DNA from: Oegoconia quadripuncta
Taxonomy: Eukaryota > Arthropoda > Insecta > Lepidoptera > Autostichidae
Assembly (NCBI GenBank): GCA_949316235.1
Contig: OX438748.1
Location: 25,112,575-25,176,574, forward strand
Direction of reading: 5' to 3'
DNA length: 64,000 nt
Under the pieces are notes generated by a model. It did not search any database and was not told the origin of the DNA. It saw nothing but the letters and a program-made list of their open reading frames with translations. Each line of letters begins with the position of its first letter. Position 1 is the stretch's first letter. Of the stretch, positions 13,601-28,600 are shown in pieces. The position numbers and the translations under genes were made by a program.

Positions 13601-16600
13601 GTCTGTTGCCTACTGTATAAAAACGATTTGAGTAAACTTTGAGCTTTGTTATTTATTCCATAATGTGACATCTTTTCCAACAATAATTCATTTCCTATTA
13701 CATCAAATGCTTTTGTTAAATCGCAGAAAATGCCCGCTGTTTTATATTTATCGTCTAGAGCAGTAATTATGGCGTCAATGATACTCTGAGCTGCTGCGGT
13801 TGTAGATTTGTTTTTGCGGTAAGCATATTGCCTATTCGTCACTAAGTCATTACTCTCCAAGTGTCTCATAATACTATTTGATAAGATCGACTCAATAATC
13901 TTCGAGATTGTGGGAACAATTGTAATCGGTCTGTGACTATCTACAGCACACTTCTCACCTTTGCCTTTATAAACGGGACACACACGCGTGTTCTTTAGAA
14001 CATCCGGATATGTCCCACAATCGAACATTTCATTTATTAAAACTACTAAAATATCACCCACGACTGGCCACACACATAACAGTATGTTTATTGAGATATC
14101 ATATATATCTAACGTATTGGGTGTTTTCAATAACGATTTGAGTACTGCGTCTATAGTGTCACGTGTGATCAAGGGCAACTCATAACTAGGGACATCTTTA
14201 TTGCTTAAATATTTATGTAATATGGAAATAGCTTTTTCGCGGTCTGCTTGGAGTTTAAGATTAGCAGTTACCGTTAAAAAATAATCATTGAAACGATTGG
14301 GGATTTCTTCAGGTGGTACTTCCTTGTCTTCATCCCTCAAACAAATATTATGGAGTTTATTTTCTGACCCTACTTCATCATTCACGACACGCCAAATCTC
14401 CCTAGATGGGTTTTTTGCCTTTGTAAGTCGTTTCCCAATGTAGTTTTTTTGATCACGCAGCGTTGTAGTTTTAATTAGTTCTTTAAAATGGTTTATAGCA
14501 TTTGATAATATGTCAGAGGGACATTGTTTGCTAAATTCACAAAAACCTTCAAAGTTTCTAATGTACGTAGATAGCTCGTCACTCATCCAGGGAACTTTAT
14601 TTTTCTTTATTGGTACCTTTTTAATTGGGAAGTGAATATCTATGAAGTATGTCAGAACACGAAATAATTTAGAAAATTTGTCATTTATATTTATAGAATT
14701 ATCATTTACAAAGTTCCAATTATAATTACAGATGTCAATATAAAATAAATAAATAGATTCTTTTTGGTGAAAGCGTCGATGAATGTGTGTGTGTTGTTGA
14801 TGTCGTGACAGTGATAGTTTGTTACGCAACGTAAATAGCTGGGCGTTGTGGTCACTAATCGCGGTGTCTAACGGTGTCCCTATGACGTCACCGTCACTAC
14901 GAGCAACTATTCCGCAGTCGAGGGACGTTTTACAGTCATCGGTCACCCTAGTTGGAAAATCTACTATGTTTTCCATACCGTAACTCAGTAACAGGTCGTC
15001 CAACTGTCGTCTCAATGTATTGTCTGTCAAATAATCTACATTCAAATCACCAACTAAAATAAACCTTTTATTTTCGTCTATTATTTTACTAAATAAACAT
15101 TCTAATGTCTCTAAAAATATATTAAATTTTCCTTGACCTGTCCGGTATGCACCGACTACAATCAGTTTTGGGTTATAACATTCGACTATTGTAAATTCGC
15201 AATGAAACTCAACGGCCACTCCCTGTAGGTCGTGTCTTTGCTTGTAAAGTAACCCGTTTCGCACATACATAGCCACACCGCCATGTTCGATGCGCGAGCG
15301 GCAGAAAGAACTAGCCAATTCATACCCACACAGTCTGGCGCGTTGAATCTCATTATAACGACACCATGTTTCGGAACATACGAGTACGTCTGGTTCATGT
15401 TTACTTATTAAAATGTTCAGTAACCCAGTTTTACCAGTGATAGACCGTACATTTTGATGTATAATTAAAAAATTTTGTGTGTTCGCGTTCGGATTTGCAT
15501 AACTGGTGTTAGTCGTACATTTAGTTATTATTTTATCGGTTTTCCGTGTGGATTTTTTGAGTTTTTTGGAGGTACCACGTTAAACTTTCTAATTGAGACA
15601 CCTTCAGGCCATATCTTGGAGTCACGAAGAGTCTTTATTCGTGATGAAGGAACATCTAGTCTGAAGGATGCATAATTTCCTCGAGTGGGCAATTGTTCAC
15701 AACGAACATCCTTTAACATGACACTTATCTCCAGATAAGCAAGAATGTCTGCAGGTTTTGTGTCTTCACTGAAGTTGAATAAGTGAAGACTAATTGTTCG
15801 CGGTTCTGCCGCACGTAAACAACATTTGTTGTTGCCTGTCGATGGAGTTCGCGACGGCGATGGCAGTGTAGTCGTTTGGCTTGGTGAATTCAAGGCACCC
15901 ATGGTAATTGAATGAACAGGGGGACTCGATCCACGTGGACTGACATGGGCATCTCTCGGCTCATCCAATACCGTAGTGGCTGCCGGCAGGCAGTTCTTGT
16001 TACCTAAACCGATCACAGCGGAAGAATAGGATGCGGTCGACTTCATGTCCTCACTTGTAAGCACTTGGTGATCATTAGCTTGTAGTGCCAGTGAAATGAG
16101 GCCCTCAGGCCCAGAATTCTGTAGTGATGAACTGTGTGGGCATAGTTTAGCTGGTATATTGGTGCTAGTGAGGTTGTTGGTGGAGTTGGATAAGTTACAT
16201 CTGACCGCGGCTCTGGGATTTCCTGCCGGTAAGTACTCTTTAGTAATCATCATCTTCATATCAAGAACGAATTAAAAGTGATCTTATAATATATTGTTCC
16301 AGGTTGAAACTTCGTGAAGTTTCATTGGGGCAACAATTTCTGATTATTAGGTTTCATTAACTGTATGAATACGGTTCAAGTATTTGCTTGTAAGAAATGA
16401 CCAACTATATGAAAATCTCTCTCTTTGAGAATCTGTCCATACACTCGCAAAGGTTCTTATTACTCACCTTGAAACAGGCTTGATGTATACTGTATAATGT
16501 GCGATTTCTCCATTAGGTTGTTCTGGTTTCTTCCAACTAATAAGAAGAGAAGTACTCGAAGACATCAGGACCTTTATAGGAGACGGGGGACCTGGAACTG

Positions 16601-19600
16601 CAAAATATTGCAAAATAAATTTAAATCAATATTTTTATTTTCATAGCTAAAATTTACGCTGAAAAATGGTAGTTTTTTGTAGGCATTAGGAATTCACAGT
16701 TTTCCTTTGAGAAGCCCAAGGTACTCAAAGGTTGTTCTTTTGCATGTCAATAATTTCAATAATTAACTTTTCTAATACGATTCAAAGAACCAACTTGATA
16801 TTATCCGCCTCAATACTCCTCCCACTGCAACTCCTGTAAGCCAGGATCAACAGTGGTACTCTGCGCGGCGCCTACTGAAGGTAGACGGAGCCCTACGTGT
16901 CTCTATTGCTACCTTGGGCCCCAGACTAATTAAAGAAGGCAAATGGAAATGTAGCTAAATTAATTCAAAATCAGCACTAAGGCTTAACTTAAGGGGAAGG
17001 GGATCAAGTTACGCTTGACACCCTGTTTTGACCCACCACGGACAGCGCCACAACGCAGTGAGTGTTAATGTTCAGGAAGCAAAAGGCTACCGCGAATAAT
17101 AATGCCAATAGTAATCGTGGCAAAATTTCCTAAAGGCTTCAAAATTACGTCGGCTCGCCATTAAAACCAACTTGATTGTCGAGGGTTCTAGTTCTATACA
17201 TTGTTATCGAATAAGTAATTATGAGGCTAATCGTCTATGCTTTACACCTATAGAAAGATATTCCAGGGAGGGAGAAAGAGATAGTACTACTTTAAAACTG
17301 GTTTTAGTTTAGTTTAGTTGGTATATATCCGAATTGACACCATTGTCAGATATATTGGAATATACTCAGGCACATATTTTTATATAGAGTTGGATTCGGC
17401 AGACTAACCAAGTCCTTGGTGTTATGAAACAAAATATATTAATGTTAATTATGTTTCTATACTTAGCGATAATCACATAAAGAAATATTTTAAAAATGTT
17501 ATCACCTTTTTGATTGAATTTGAATTTTGAATTGATTTGAAGGTCATGAATACTTTACTAGTGTCGAATTCAAAGGTATTGCGGTAGGTGTTAAAGATAA
17601 AATTCCTTATATCTTTAAGAAAACGTAACAAAAAGAATTTGTATTTATTACTGCGAGTAACCATTTCAATATGTAAACATTTATGCCAAGATTCCTTTAA
17701 TCAATGGGTTAATGCTTAATAATTGCTATCATAACTGCTGTTAAGATGAAAGTAATGATTATAATGAACTGAATAATTTAACTCAAACAAAGTGTATACA
17801 GGGTGAAATTTAATTCGTGTAATTCCTGTTTACTGGTGACTCCACTACTCATTACGAATAACTTTCCACTAGGAACCATAGACGAATTCACCTGGAAATT
17901 GTTAGACTTCCATACTAAAGGTGGTTTCAGAATGGATTACTTTTATGGGTAACTGAAAATTTTTTGATCGAATTCGACTATGTTTCCTTGGGGAAAGTTG
18001 TTCGTAATCAAAAGTGGTGTCACCATTTAATGGGAATTACACGAATTCAAATTCACCCTGTATACAGCAATAAAATGAAGACAGTTTTTTATACAATGTG
18101 TCCCGGAGAGAAGTGACCAGCGGGCGTAGTTTGAAAATTTATACAAAATTATCGATAAATCATTTAAATTTAGAGACCTAACTGCTTTTGTTTTTTAAAA
18201 ATTGTTAATCCTTTTTTTTTAATAGACATGTCTGACCTTCTGCACTATTTTAGTCATAATTTCTTTGTTTTTACGTCTTTCCCAATTCTTTTTTTTTTAA
18301 TTCAGTGCTGTTATTATTATTCATCAAATTAAGTTATGAAAATTATCCCAAAACAAATAAATAATTTATTAAAAAAGAAATAAACTTAAAATTCGACCAA
18401 CAAAACTGTATTTCTTTAAGTTTAAAAATAAAAAAACGAAAAATGTCCCTATAACATCATGTTTTTTTTTAATTATTATGATACTACATGATATTCTCTA
18501 AAATATCCTCGAACAATGTTTTTAGTTATTTCAAATAAATGTGAACGTACGAGACATTGAAATTGACCTTTTATGCTCCAGTAACTAGATAGAGATAAGT
18601 TTAAAAAAATGAAAGTAATGTTTTAAGCAGTTTATTTGCACATTTAAGTGTTTTGTTATTACAATGAATCATTTTGATTTTAACATGATAGTTTAATAAT
18701 AAATAAAAGATACTTAATTTGTTAAAATGGTTGTTTATTAAGAAAAATCAGGTAATTAATTAATTATGTTTCGTTACGTGAATTCATCAATGAAAATTAT
18801 CCAAGATGGATTGGCAGAGGCGGTCCAATAGCATGGCCCCCGAGGTCACCAGACTTGACGCCTCTTGATTATTATTTCTGGGGCTACATGAAGCAAAAAG
18901 TTTATGCTGTGCCAATAATTTCAAGAGACCAGCTGAAACAGAGAATCGATGCTGCTGCCGCAGAAATAGCGCAGAATCATGCAGAAATAAGGCGAACTAC
19001 ACTAAGGATGTCATTTAGGGCCCTGGCCTGCATAACCGCTGACGGCGGTCATTTTGAAAACATAATTAATTAATTACCTGATTTTTCTTAATAAACAACC
19101 ATTTTAACAAATTAAGTATCTTTTATTTATTATTAAACTATCATGTTAAAATCAAAATGATTCATTGTAATAACAAAACACTTAAATGTGCAAATAAACT
19201 GCTTAAAACATTACTTTCATTTTTTTAAACTTATCTCTATCTAGTTACTGGAGCATAAAAGGTCAATTTCAATCTCTCGTACGTTCACATTTATTTGAAA
19301 TAACTAAAAACATTGTTCGAGGATATTTTAGAGAATATCATGTAGTATCATAATAATTAAAAAAAAACATGATGTTATAGGGACATTTTTCGTTTTTTTA
19401 TTTTTAAACTTAAAGAAATACAGTTTTGTTGGTCGAATTTTAAGTTTATTTCTTTTTTAATAAATTATTTATTTGTTTTGGGATAATTTTCATAACTTAA
19501 TTTGATGAATAATAATAACAGCACTGAATTAAAAAAAAAAGAATTGGGAAAGACGTAAAAACAAAGAAATTATGACTAAAATAGTGCAGAAGGTCAGACA

Positions 19601-22600
19601 TGTCTATTAAAAAAAAAGGATTAACAATTTTTAAAAAACAAAAGCAGTTAGGTCTCTAAATTTAAATGATTTATCGATAATTTTGTATAAATTTTCAAAC
19701 TACCCCGCTGGTCACTTCTCTCCGGGACACATTGTATAATTGAAATTGTTGTATTGTATATTTTCAATCAATCAATCAATCAATCAAGTACCCTTTATTG
19801 CACAAAATTTTACAATACACTTCTTAAATATAGCTTTTTACCGTTTAAATTTTCTTACCGTCTTGCAAAGTGGTGCACACGACAGGATATGAAAATGGTC
19901 CGAGACCGTAACTGGAAAATCCCGCCACTTTGACTGTATAGTTGGTGTATTTCAACAGAGCCTGTAAATAGACTTCTGTATGCGGAGAAGTAATATTCTG
20001 ATATGAGCCATCTGAAATTTAAAATTAGAACACATAAATATAATACTCAATTACATTTATTACAACAATAAATAAAATAGGTCCAAGTATGTAACCCTGT
20101 GGAAGCCCATGAAGAGATTTGATTGATTTACAGGTTCTTAATTGACATACTATATTTTACTTTTCAATATCTGTGTCATGAAATACAACAATACATTTGC
20201 AATAGGAATCTGTATTTTCTCTATGTAAATTTAAGTTTAAATTAGTTAAATTCCAATGGTAATAATATTAAACGTGTTACAGTATACCAACCTTCAGTAC
20301 TATAATAAATAGAGTACCCAAGTAACGAAGTGCCATATGCGGTGATGGGTTGCCATGCAATCCTCAAGGACGATGACGAAACTCCTCGGCATTCCACTGC
20401 CGATGGAGGATGTTCGGGAGCTGAAAAGAATTGATTACTTGGATCACCTAGGTTTTGTTAAAAGTTTTATGATTCCGAGGAATTGGTAGACTGGAGAAAT
20501 GCGGTTACAATTAACTCTATATTTCATTGTCCTGATTTTATTAGAAGTTACTTCTAAATGCATACAACGCCTGAAAACAAATCGTAAAACAATACACAAC
20601 ATGCAAATATACGTGACTGCGACAAACTTACTATTCACACACGCGCTCATAACCTAGTGCAAAAATGACAAAATAAGGAGGTAACTGTAGGTAGCAGCGT
20701 ATTTAGAATTCATAAACTTCCTAAAAAATAAACTTTTCAAACAGTTCACTTTAAGATCTGCACTTAGATTACGTAACTTCATCGGTATCGTCATCGATTA
20801 CGTTGACCAATGAGAAACCGTCAAATTGCCGAGCGTGAAAAGTGCCAACCAATCACATGTCAGAACGTAACCGACGACAATAATGATGACTTTATGTAAT
20901 AGACCACAGATCTGTAATCTTAGTGATAACAAAAGGTCCATTTCGTCAAGGTAGACGTCACCTAAATAACATCACCATATTTCTGCTCTAATACACTAAG
21001 TCCATAGCTGGTGTCCTGGCGTCTTGTAACTCTGGTTCTTCCTTTTCAGGTACCAGTCTTCCCACAAATGTGTTCTATGTATTATCTGGTCCTAAAATCA
21101 CTTCGAAAAGCGTCATTTGTGGTGAGAAAATAAACAATTTTTAATTTAATTTAATCGTTATTTTTGAAGAACCGTCTTGTATATTTCGATGGCATTCTAA
21201 ATACCTCAGTTTTTTGGAAAATAAATTATCATTATTATCATAGGTTAAGAGGTCTTATAATTGAAATAGTATATTTGTACCAGAATTTCGTAACAATACT
21301 TTTGTCAGTTCGACATTTACCGATTTACCTTGTGTGAGAAACAATAAAGATTATTTATTTATTTAAATAAGGATTCCAATAACACGTGACGCCAGAATGC
21401 TCACTTAAAACATTAAACTTAAACTACAGTGCCTCATTTTTTTCCTTGGGGACTATTTAGTACTATTTAGCACAATTTTTGGTACTAATTATCAAAATGA
21501 ATTCCACTTGTATTCTAGCAGAACGTAAGTCTTTATTTTAACATAGAAAAAAATGAGACGGTCGACAAAATGCCGCCAGTCTCTGACGCCTCTCTAATTC
21601 CAAAGAAAAGAGACTCTTGGGTTAAGTATCTACCTACATACCTCCTTCCCTCGTGGTTTGGTAAATAGGTAAAGAGAAAGGCCCATTTCCGGCTGCGTTG
21701 AAAGCGCTTACAGATACTGCATATCTGAAAATATACACCTATAGTATAGAAATGGAATATAACATATTGCTCTTGAATAGGGTGCATTAATTAGGTGTTA
21801 TCACAAATATGAATATGGTCAGGGCAGATAAGTGTTATCATCATCAGCCCGTAAATATCCCACTGCACGGATATAGACCTTCCTTCGTATATGACGGAGT
21901 ATGCGCAATAGTCCACCACGCTGGCCCAGTGCGGGTTGGGGTCTTCACTTACATTTGAATTTTTATTTCACAGGCTTGCCGGTTTCCTCACAATGCTTTC
22001 CTTCACCGTTTAAATGCACATAAGTAATAAATTACATTTAAAAACTTATTGGTACATTGGCGTGTCTGGGAATCGAACCCGGACCTTCTAAATTGGGAGA
22101 CCGCTGAGCCACCGACGCTCCTTAGTTAAGTTTAAAATCGCAATATTGTTTGTAAGGAAAACGTGAGAAAATTACCTAATATTTTTCAATAAACCATTGA
22201 GTATCGTTTCCTGTTTGCCTTTTCTTGACAACACCTTAATTAGTTTCGTTTGTGTTTCATTGGGACCTGAAATTGATTTAAATATTTGATTACGATAATA
22301 GTAAGGATTTATTTCAAACACGACGTTTTTTGTTTTTTTTTATAGACAACGGATTGGTACTTGACCTCAATCACACCTGATGCTAAGTGAAGATGAGCTC
22401 AAAAGTGGAAGCGTACTGGCCCGGAAACCTCAACACATTTGAGGGACTGGCGCTATCTTATCTCTGACAACCGGAACACAACAATGCTATTAATATTGCT
22501 GCTTGGCGGCAGATTTAGATGGTGGTAGCTAGCCAGGCGGACATTTAAAATGCCCTACCACCAATCAAACCGAGTACTTAAACATGTACCCCGCTGGGGA

Positions 22601-25600
22601 TCGAACCCGCGACCTCCGAATCATAAACCCAATGTTGTTTACATTGAGCCACGGAGGCGGTAATTTTTTTTTTTTAATTGAGAGGGCGGCAAACGAGCAT
22701 GCGGGTCACCTGATGGAAAGCAATCACCGCCGCCCATGGACACCCGCAACACCAAAAGGGTCATAGATGCGTTGCCGGCCTTTGAGGAAGGTGTAGGCTC
22801 GTTAATTTGACGTAAAATAATAAAACCGGGTTGGACGCTTGCCGTGGGTGTCTAAAGGCGTAAAAGACGACTAAAGTATCGTTTTTTGTGAGCATAGCAG
22901 TATATAATACCAGAGACGGGTAGTCGGAGAATTTGTGCAGAGCATGCAAAAAATCTGCCATCCTGCTTCCCCAGCGTGACGATTTAGACATAGACATAGA
23001 TATATATTTATCTGACACCACACTATAGCAACTACAATATTAATAAAAACAAGAAAATTATCACAATATACAGAAACAGATTTTGAAACGAGGTGAGTGC
23101 AGTGTGATGTCAAAAATGGACTATCTCTCAGCACATGCTGTAGCAATTGTTACAGCGCTGGTTTTCAGAGGAGCCCATTTAGACAAATCCCTTTATGGAT
23201 ATCAATTAAATATACCGGATGAGTTTTTTAACCGTAAGGAAAAAATAGGGCATATTAGGTAAGTGAAATAGAAGTTATTGGCATAGGTAGTTTAATTTTT
23301 TTTTTCATAAACGCACGCACCGGCCTGAGATTTATGCGAATGGCGTAATTCGTAGGGTTTCCATCATGTGAAATTTATTTGGAACTCATATTTTTGTATG
23401 TAATTATGTGGAATAGTCTACAAACGCGACCGTTAAATGACACAATTAACGCTTTTATTCATATGAAAAAAAAAAAAATTACCAGACTCTCCGCTGATTC
23501 TAGGAACAGCTTTGACGTGATAACCCTGCAGTGGTCCATTATGGCTCTCCCTTGGCGGCGGTAACCATGAGACGATCAGCTCTCCAGGGTTTTCTGTTTG
23601 CTGCACTTGGACACCAAGCGGCGTCGACGATGGAGCTGTGAATTAAAAACGAAATATATATTCTGAAGAACTGTTCGAGCTAATACCCGCTGCTCAATTT
23701 AACCGATACACTTCTTGCCGAAAATTAAATTTCCATCCACATCACCTGGATGAGTGGAAGTCTACCACTGTACGTTTCTCAAGAAACTTCTTACCACGTA
23801 CAACCACCCTGTGGAACGGACTTCCGGCAGCGGTATTCCCGAACGAGTACGACATTGGAACCTTCAAGAAACGAGCCTACACCTTCCTCAAAGGCCGGCA
23901 ACGCATCTGTGACCCATTTGGTGTTGCGGGTGTCCATGGGCGGCGGTGATTGCTTTCCATCAGGTGACCCGCATGGTCGTTTGCCGCCCTCTCATAAAAA
24001 AAAAAAAAATATATATAACCTATCTGAGACAAGACCATAAATCTGCACTAGGCCGTCGTGGTTGATTAAGGCCTATACCCTCTCCCAGTGAAAGAAGGCA
24101 GTACTGCAAGGCTGTTTTTTGAAAATATACATTCCTGTTGATATACAAAATCTTCCTTTCAATAAAGGACTTGTCCGCGTTTTATATGGAGGGTGGTTTT
24201 TTATTCCGAGTAAATTCCGACCGGGTTGGTACTACACTGATATTAAAGGTACAAAAATGTAGATCGTAAAACCGCTTTAAAATGAATTTTGCACACCTCC
24301 GTTTTTATAAAATAAATTAATGAAGTAACTATGGTGGAATTATTTTGCGATGCCATTGGCAACACTGGCGACTATTTACTCCACAAAAAATCGATCACGA
24401 CGATCAATAAAGCAAATCGATTATTAAAACAAAAAAAAAATTAAAACGATTATTAAGGAAAATATTATAACCTATTTCAATGTAGTACTGAAGTATAAAT
24501 TCTACATCAAATCGAGCACTGAAAGATCGAATTATAAGTCACCGAAATATTTTTTTTTATTATGACCTGGGTTTCTAGCAAAAATTGTTTTAAACAACCT
24601 CTTAACAGTTATATATAAAATAATTTTTGTCTTTATCTTTATAATTACATTTGATAGATTTGTATGAAATCATACACAAGGATATATACGTAAATAGATT
24701 ATGATCACACCAATTATAGTGAAAAATATAAAAGACAGTAAGTTATTTATTTCTGTATTTTATGTGTTTGATAAAGTCACGATCTTTATCCCAAATGGGT
24801 TGGTCAGATATATCCCAAACACAGTGAACAAGATTTTGAAATATTTTTGAAAGATTTGAGATCATTTTGGCATAAAAGAAAATACAGTAAAAAACATAGA
24901 AACAAAAATTACTTGAAATTACAATTAGGTACTATGATTGGCACAAAAATCCATAAATATGATAAAAAATCACAAATATGCATAATTATGTTATAATGCA
25001 CAAACAAGAACCAGCATTGTTTACCGTTATACACCGTAAAGTCTGTTGTTGAGTGACCAGCCTGTTAATGCGATTTGGTTATATTTTCGGATTGAGTGAC
25101 AGGATCGAGTACCGATCAGTCAGAAATCGATACTTGATCGATTAGCCAATCTCAGATCGAACAACCCTATTGCTCTTACAAGTTTGACAATGACATTTGT
25201 TTGACAGTGGGTGGATATTGTTTTAATTAACGACGGAATGTTCGTTTCAAGGAATGAATTGCAAGAGGCTTCATTCTTTCTATAGGCCGGAGTGTTCGTT
25301 TTAAAGTAAATTGTTATGAAACTAAAAAATACATTTTCTCGAAAACGGAGGTTTCTAAAATTGTACAATTTGTACATAACAGCTGGATATTCAAATACCT
25401 ATCCAGATATATATAACTTAACCCTGTCGGAATTAATAAATATTAAAAAACCAATCTGGGACAAGTCCTTTAAAGATACTATAAAACAGAAACTTATTAA
25501 GAAAGCATATTATAAAATATCTGATTATTTAGATGATAAACAATCATGGACATAACCAGCCCGTTCGCATAACCAGGCTATTTCACAATTAATAATGAAA

Positions 25601-28600
25601 TATTATAATATAAAATAATAATTTTGTAATATAAAAACCTTTTTTTAAAAGAGCGACCTCTCGAGTTTCTTGCTTGTTCTTCTCAGGGGAAAATTGCCTT
25701 TTGAACAAGCAGTAGCTTTAAAAATGTAAAATCTGACTATTTTAAGTGTACCCTGTGTACCTACAAAATAAAGCATTTTTTTGATTTTGATTTTGATTTT
25801 ATAACCTATACTGCGTGGAGCGGAAAATTTTCCAGATATCAAAGTGTACCTATCTAACTAATATTATAAATGCGAATATGTATGTAATAATGTTTGTTTG
25901 TTGCTCAATCACGGCGAAACAGATTTGAATGAAATTTGGTATGTAGGTAGAACATATGCTGGATAAAATCCTCAAAAAAAAAATTTTATCCCGATAAAAT
26001 TGTGGTTCCCGCAGGATAAACAAATTAACACGTTCACGGACACTGAAACAGACACAATAGATGTTTTATTGTTATTACGTCCATAGGCGTTCACTGTCCA
26101 CCAAAGTGTTAAACATATCCGCTATAAATTGGAAATTTTACATTACGTGTTTAGGTACTCCAAAGATTTTTGGCCCAAATAAATAAATTGCTAAAATGAT
26201 GTCATCATTGCCATATCAGCCACAGTACGTCCATTGCTGAACATACCCCCCTCGCCCCTTAAATTCCAGAACAACCAATTGGAAGCAGCATGTCTCCAGC
26301 GAATTCTTACGACAGGCCGTCCATCGTGTAGTCTCTAGAACTTCTATGGCTCACCAGCCCTCAGTCCTATGCGCTAGTTGCTCTACCTGATGTCACTTCA
26401 TTCATTAGTATTCCGTTGAACTGTTTGTTTGTTTGTTCGGTGACTTTGTTCTTTGGCGTAATAAGTGAAATAAACTACATCAAAAAAATCATTATTCAAT
26501 ATTGACGACCGATTGGTGTAGTGGATAGTGACCCTGTCAGCGAAACCAACGGTTGCGGGTTCGAATCCCGGGACGGGTAAATGTTTGTGTGATGAATATG
26601 AACATTTTATTTGTTTATCCGTTATCTAGTATCCATAGTACAAGCTTTGCTTAGTTTGGGACTAGATGATTGGTGTAAGTGTCCGAAATATCTATATCTA
26701 TCTATTTATTCAATAAAATCTATTAAATGATGCATCATAATGAAAAGTTTGAACAATTTATCAACAAGTTTTTAGATAATATTAATAAATACCACATAGC
26801 GCCTTCACACACTTGCTCACAACTAGACATGTGTTATTTATACCAGATGGTTAGAAAAGTACACGAAAACATTTCTTTTGTTGTTGCAAATATATAATAT
26901 TAAAGACGATTCCCCCACTAAAGATATTTTGACGGAGCTAACCACAACGCTCGCCTATATAAGCCGCTCCTACCCGCTGCGAGTCTTCTTGCTCGTCAGC
27001 ACAGAGTACTTTGTATATACGGAGACTCGTCAGCTCCCGGCGCGTTAGCATCACTCACTGTGTTAGTTCGTTGGTGGATACCATAGGTTACGTGAGCCAT
27101 TTATCGCTTTATCTAAGTGCTTATTTGTTATTGATTTGTTTTATACTTAAGGAAATTACCCTCAATAGTGATCAAGTGCAGTTTGTGTTATTTTGTTCCT
27201 GATTAAATGCATTTATTTTAAATTCAAAGATTGTAATAGAGTGTGCGGCAGCACTAACAATATCCTGAGGGTGGTGGGAGGCAAACAGGAGTGTCCTATT
27301 GCTAGTCACTGGACAGCGCTTTTAGTAGGTAGTAACTTCTAGTTGACATTTGATTTTTGACATTTATATTTATTAATATTGTGTGACCAATTTTATACTA
27401 ACATAAACTAAGACTTACTAACCTAATATGGAATTATCCGAAATAAAATATTTTGATGTGATTTTGATTTGATAAAGGTTGTGTTCGTATTAATTGTTTT
27501 TTGTTTTAAGGTAATGCCACTTCTGCCCCTAAAAATATACATATTATAAATGTAAACATTTATAACTCGAGTACCACATTCATCAAAATAATATATATGT
27601 CCTTAGCGAGATTCAAACCGCGACCACCAGGCTTCGGAGTAAGGGTATTACACCACACAGATCGTCAATATCAATATAGCAGTGTTAGTGATCATGGGTT
27701 TACCTTCTTGTTGAGTGCTGAAGTGTAAAGGTTGAGTATAAGGACTTAAGTCCACTTGGTTACCGGATGCGACACGAACTCTGTAGTCTAGAGATGGTTG
27801 GAGATCTCTTAAGTCAATGTTCTGACGGTGATCACTGTCTTGTCTGAAAAGACATAAATTAATAGTTTAAAAGAGTAGAAAAGACGTTTCGAAGTTCACT
27901 TTCTTAGGCCCGTATTAATAAAACATTCTCAAGATTGAGAACAGTCTTGTGATCGGTCTCAAGTAAACGTGTTGATTAATAAATCTAACGTGAGACCTGA
28001 GAAGCACGTGCATACTTCTACGTTCCCTAAAAATAGTGACAAGCATAATTTAAATTTGAGATATAAGAACAATTTGGCTACCCCTATGTTCAGACTAAGC
28101 AAAGTTAATACATCATTTGTGGGACACTGTATACGCTTTTATAACCTTATACCTGAGAATATCATTAATCTAACTGAGAAAAAATTTAAGGATTATGTCA
28201 AAATAACATTAGCAAAAAAGGGTTATTATAAAATTAGTGACTACCTCAATGACAAACACGCTTGGTGTACTTCAACCAGTTCCCCAAAATTATAAAATTG
28301 TATTAGTTATATACTTTATTTAAAAAAAAAAAAGAACAACAATGATCCTGTGGGTTTCTTGCGCCGCTTCTTTTCCCACAGATGAATTCCCTTTCCGAAG
28401 CGGTAGTAGCTTGGACATACCGACTGACAGATAAATGCAATAAACTTTTTTAATTCCAGTAGATTTAAATTGACATTCAACAAATGATATCATGTATCTT
28501 ACATTGAAATAAATGCTTGAAGTTTAAAGTTTGACTCAAGCAGTACTCACTTGAGAGGTGCGCGTATTAATAAACGAAACTCAAGACATTCATTCATTCG

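Larger units (their letters stand above)
12170..16300 (-). mobile_element. Near-complete non-LTR retrotransposon (Jockey/CR1-like)
   Basis: A two-ORF LINE sits in the FN4 intron in the same orientation as the host gene. ORF1 (15528-16259) and ORF2 (12634-15579) are both open. The 3' UTR (12170-12633) has AAATA-type repeats near 12460-12530 and ends in a short (CTAAT)n tail, read on the element strand, around 12170-12192. The 5' end is not resolved, and no clear target-site duplication was identified by eye. Intact ORFs suggest a young insertion. Assignment to the Jockey/CR1 side rests on an EEP nuclease plus RT with no RNase H. Confidence 0.85.

Noticed and set aside
11991..16270. Matching CGTTCTTGAT / ATCAAGAACG at the two ends of the LINE, considered as a target duplication
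   Set aside because: The two are inverted rather than direct repeats, so they cannot be a target-site duplication.
27011..27202. 63-codon plus-strand frame downstream of a TATA box
   Set aside because: No similarity; more likely the transcribed part of an LTR than a gene.
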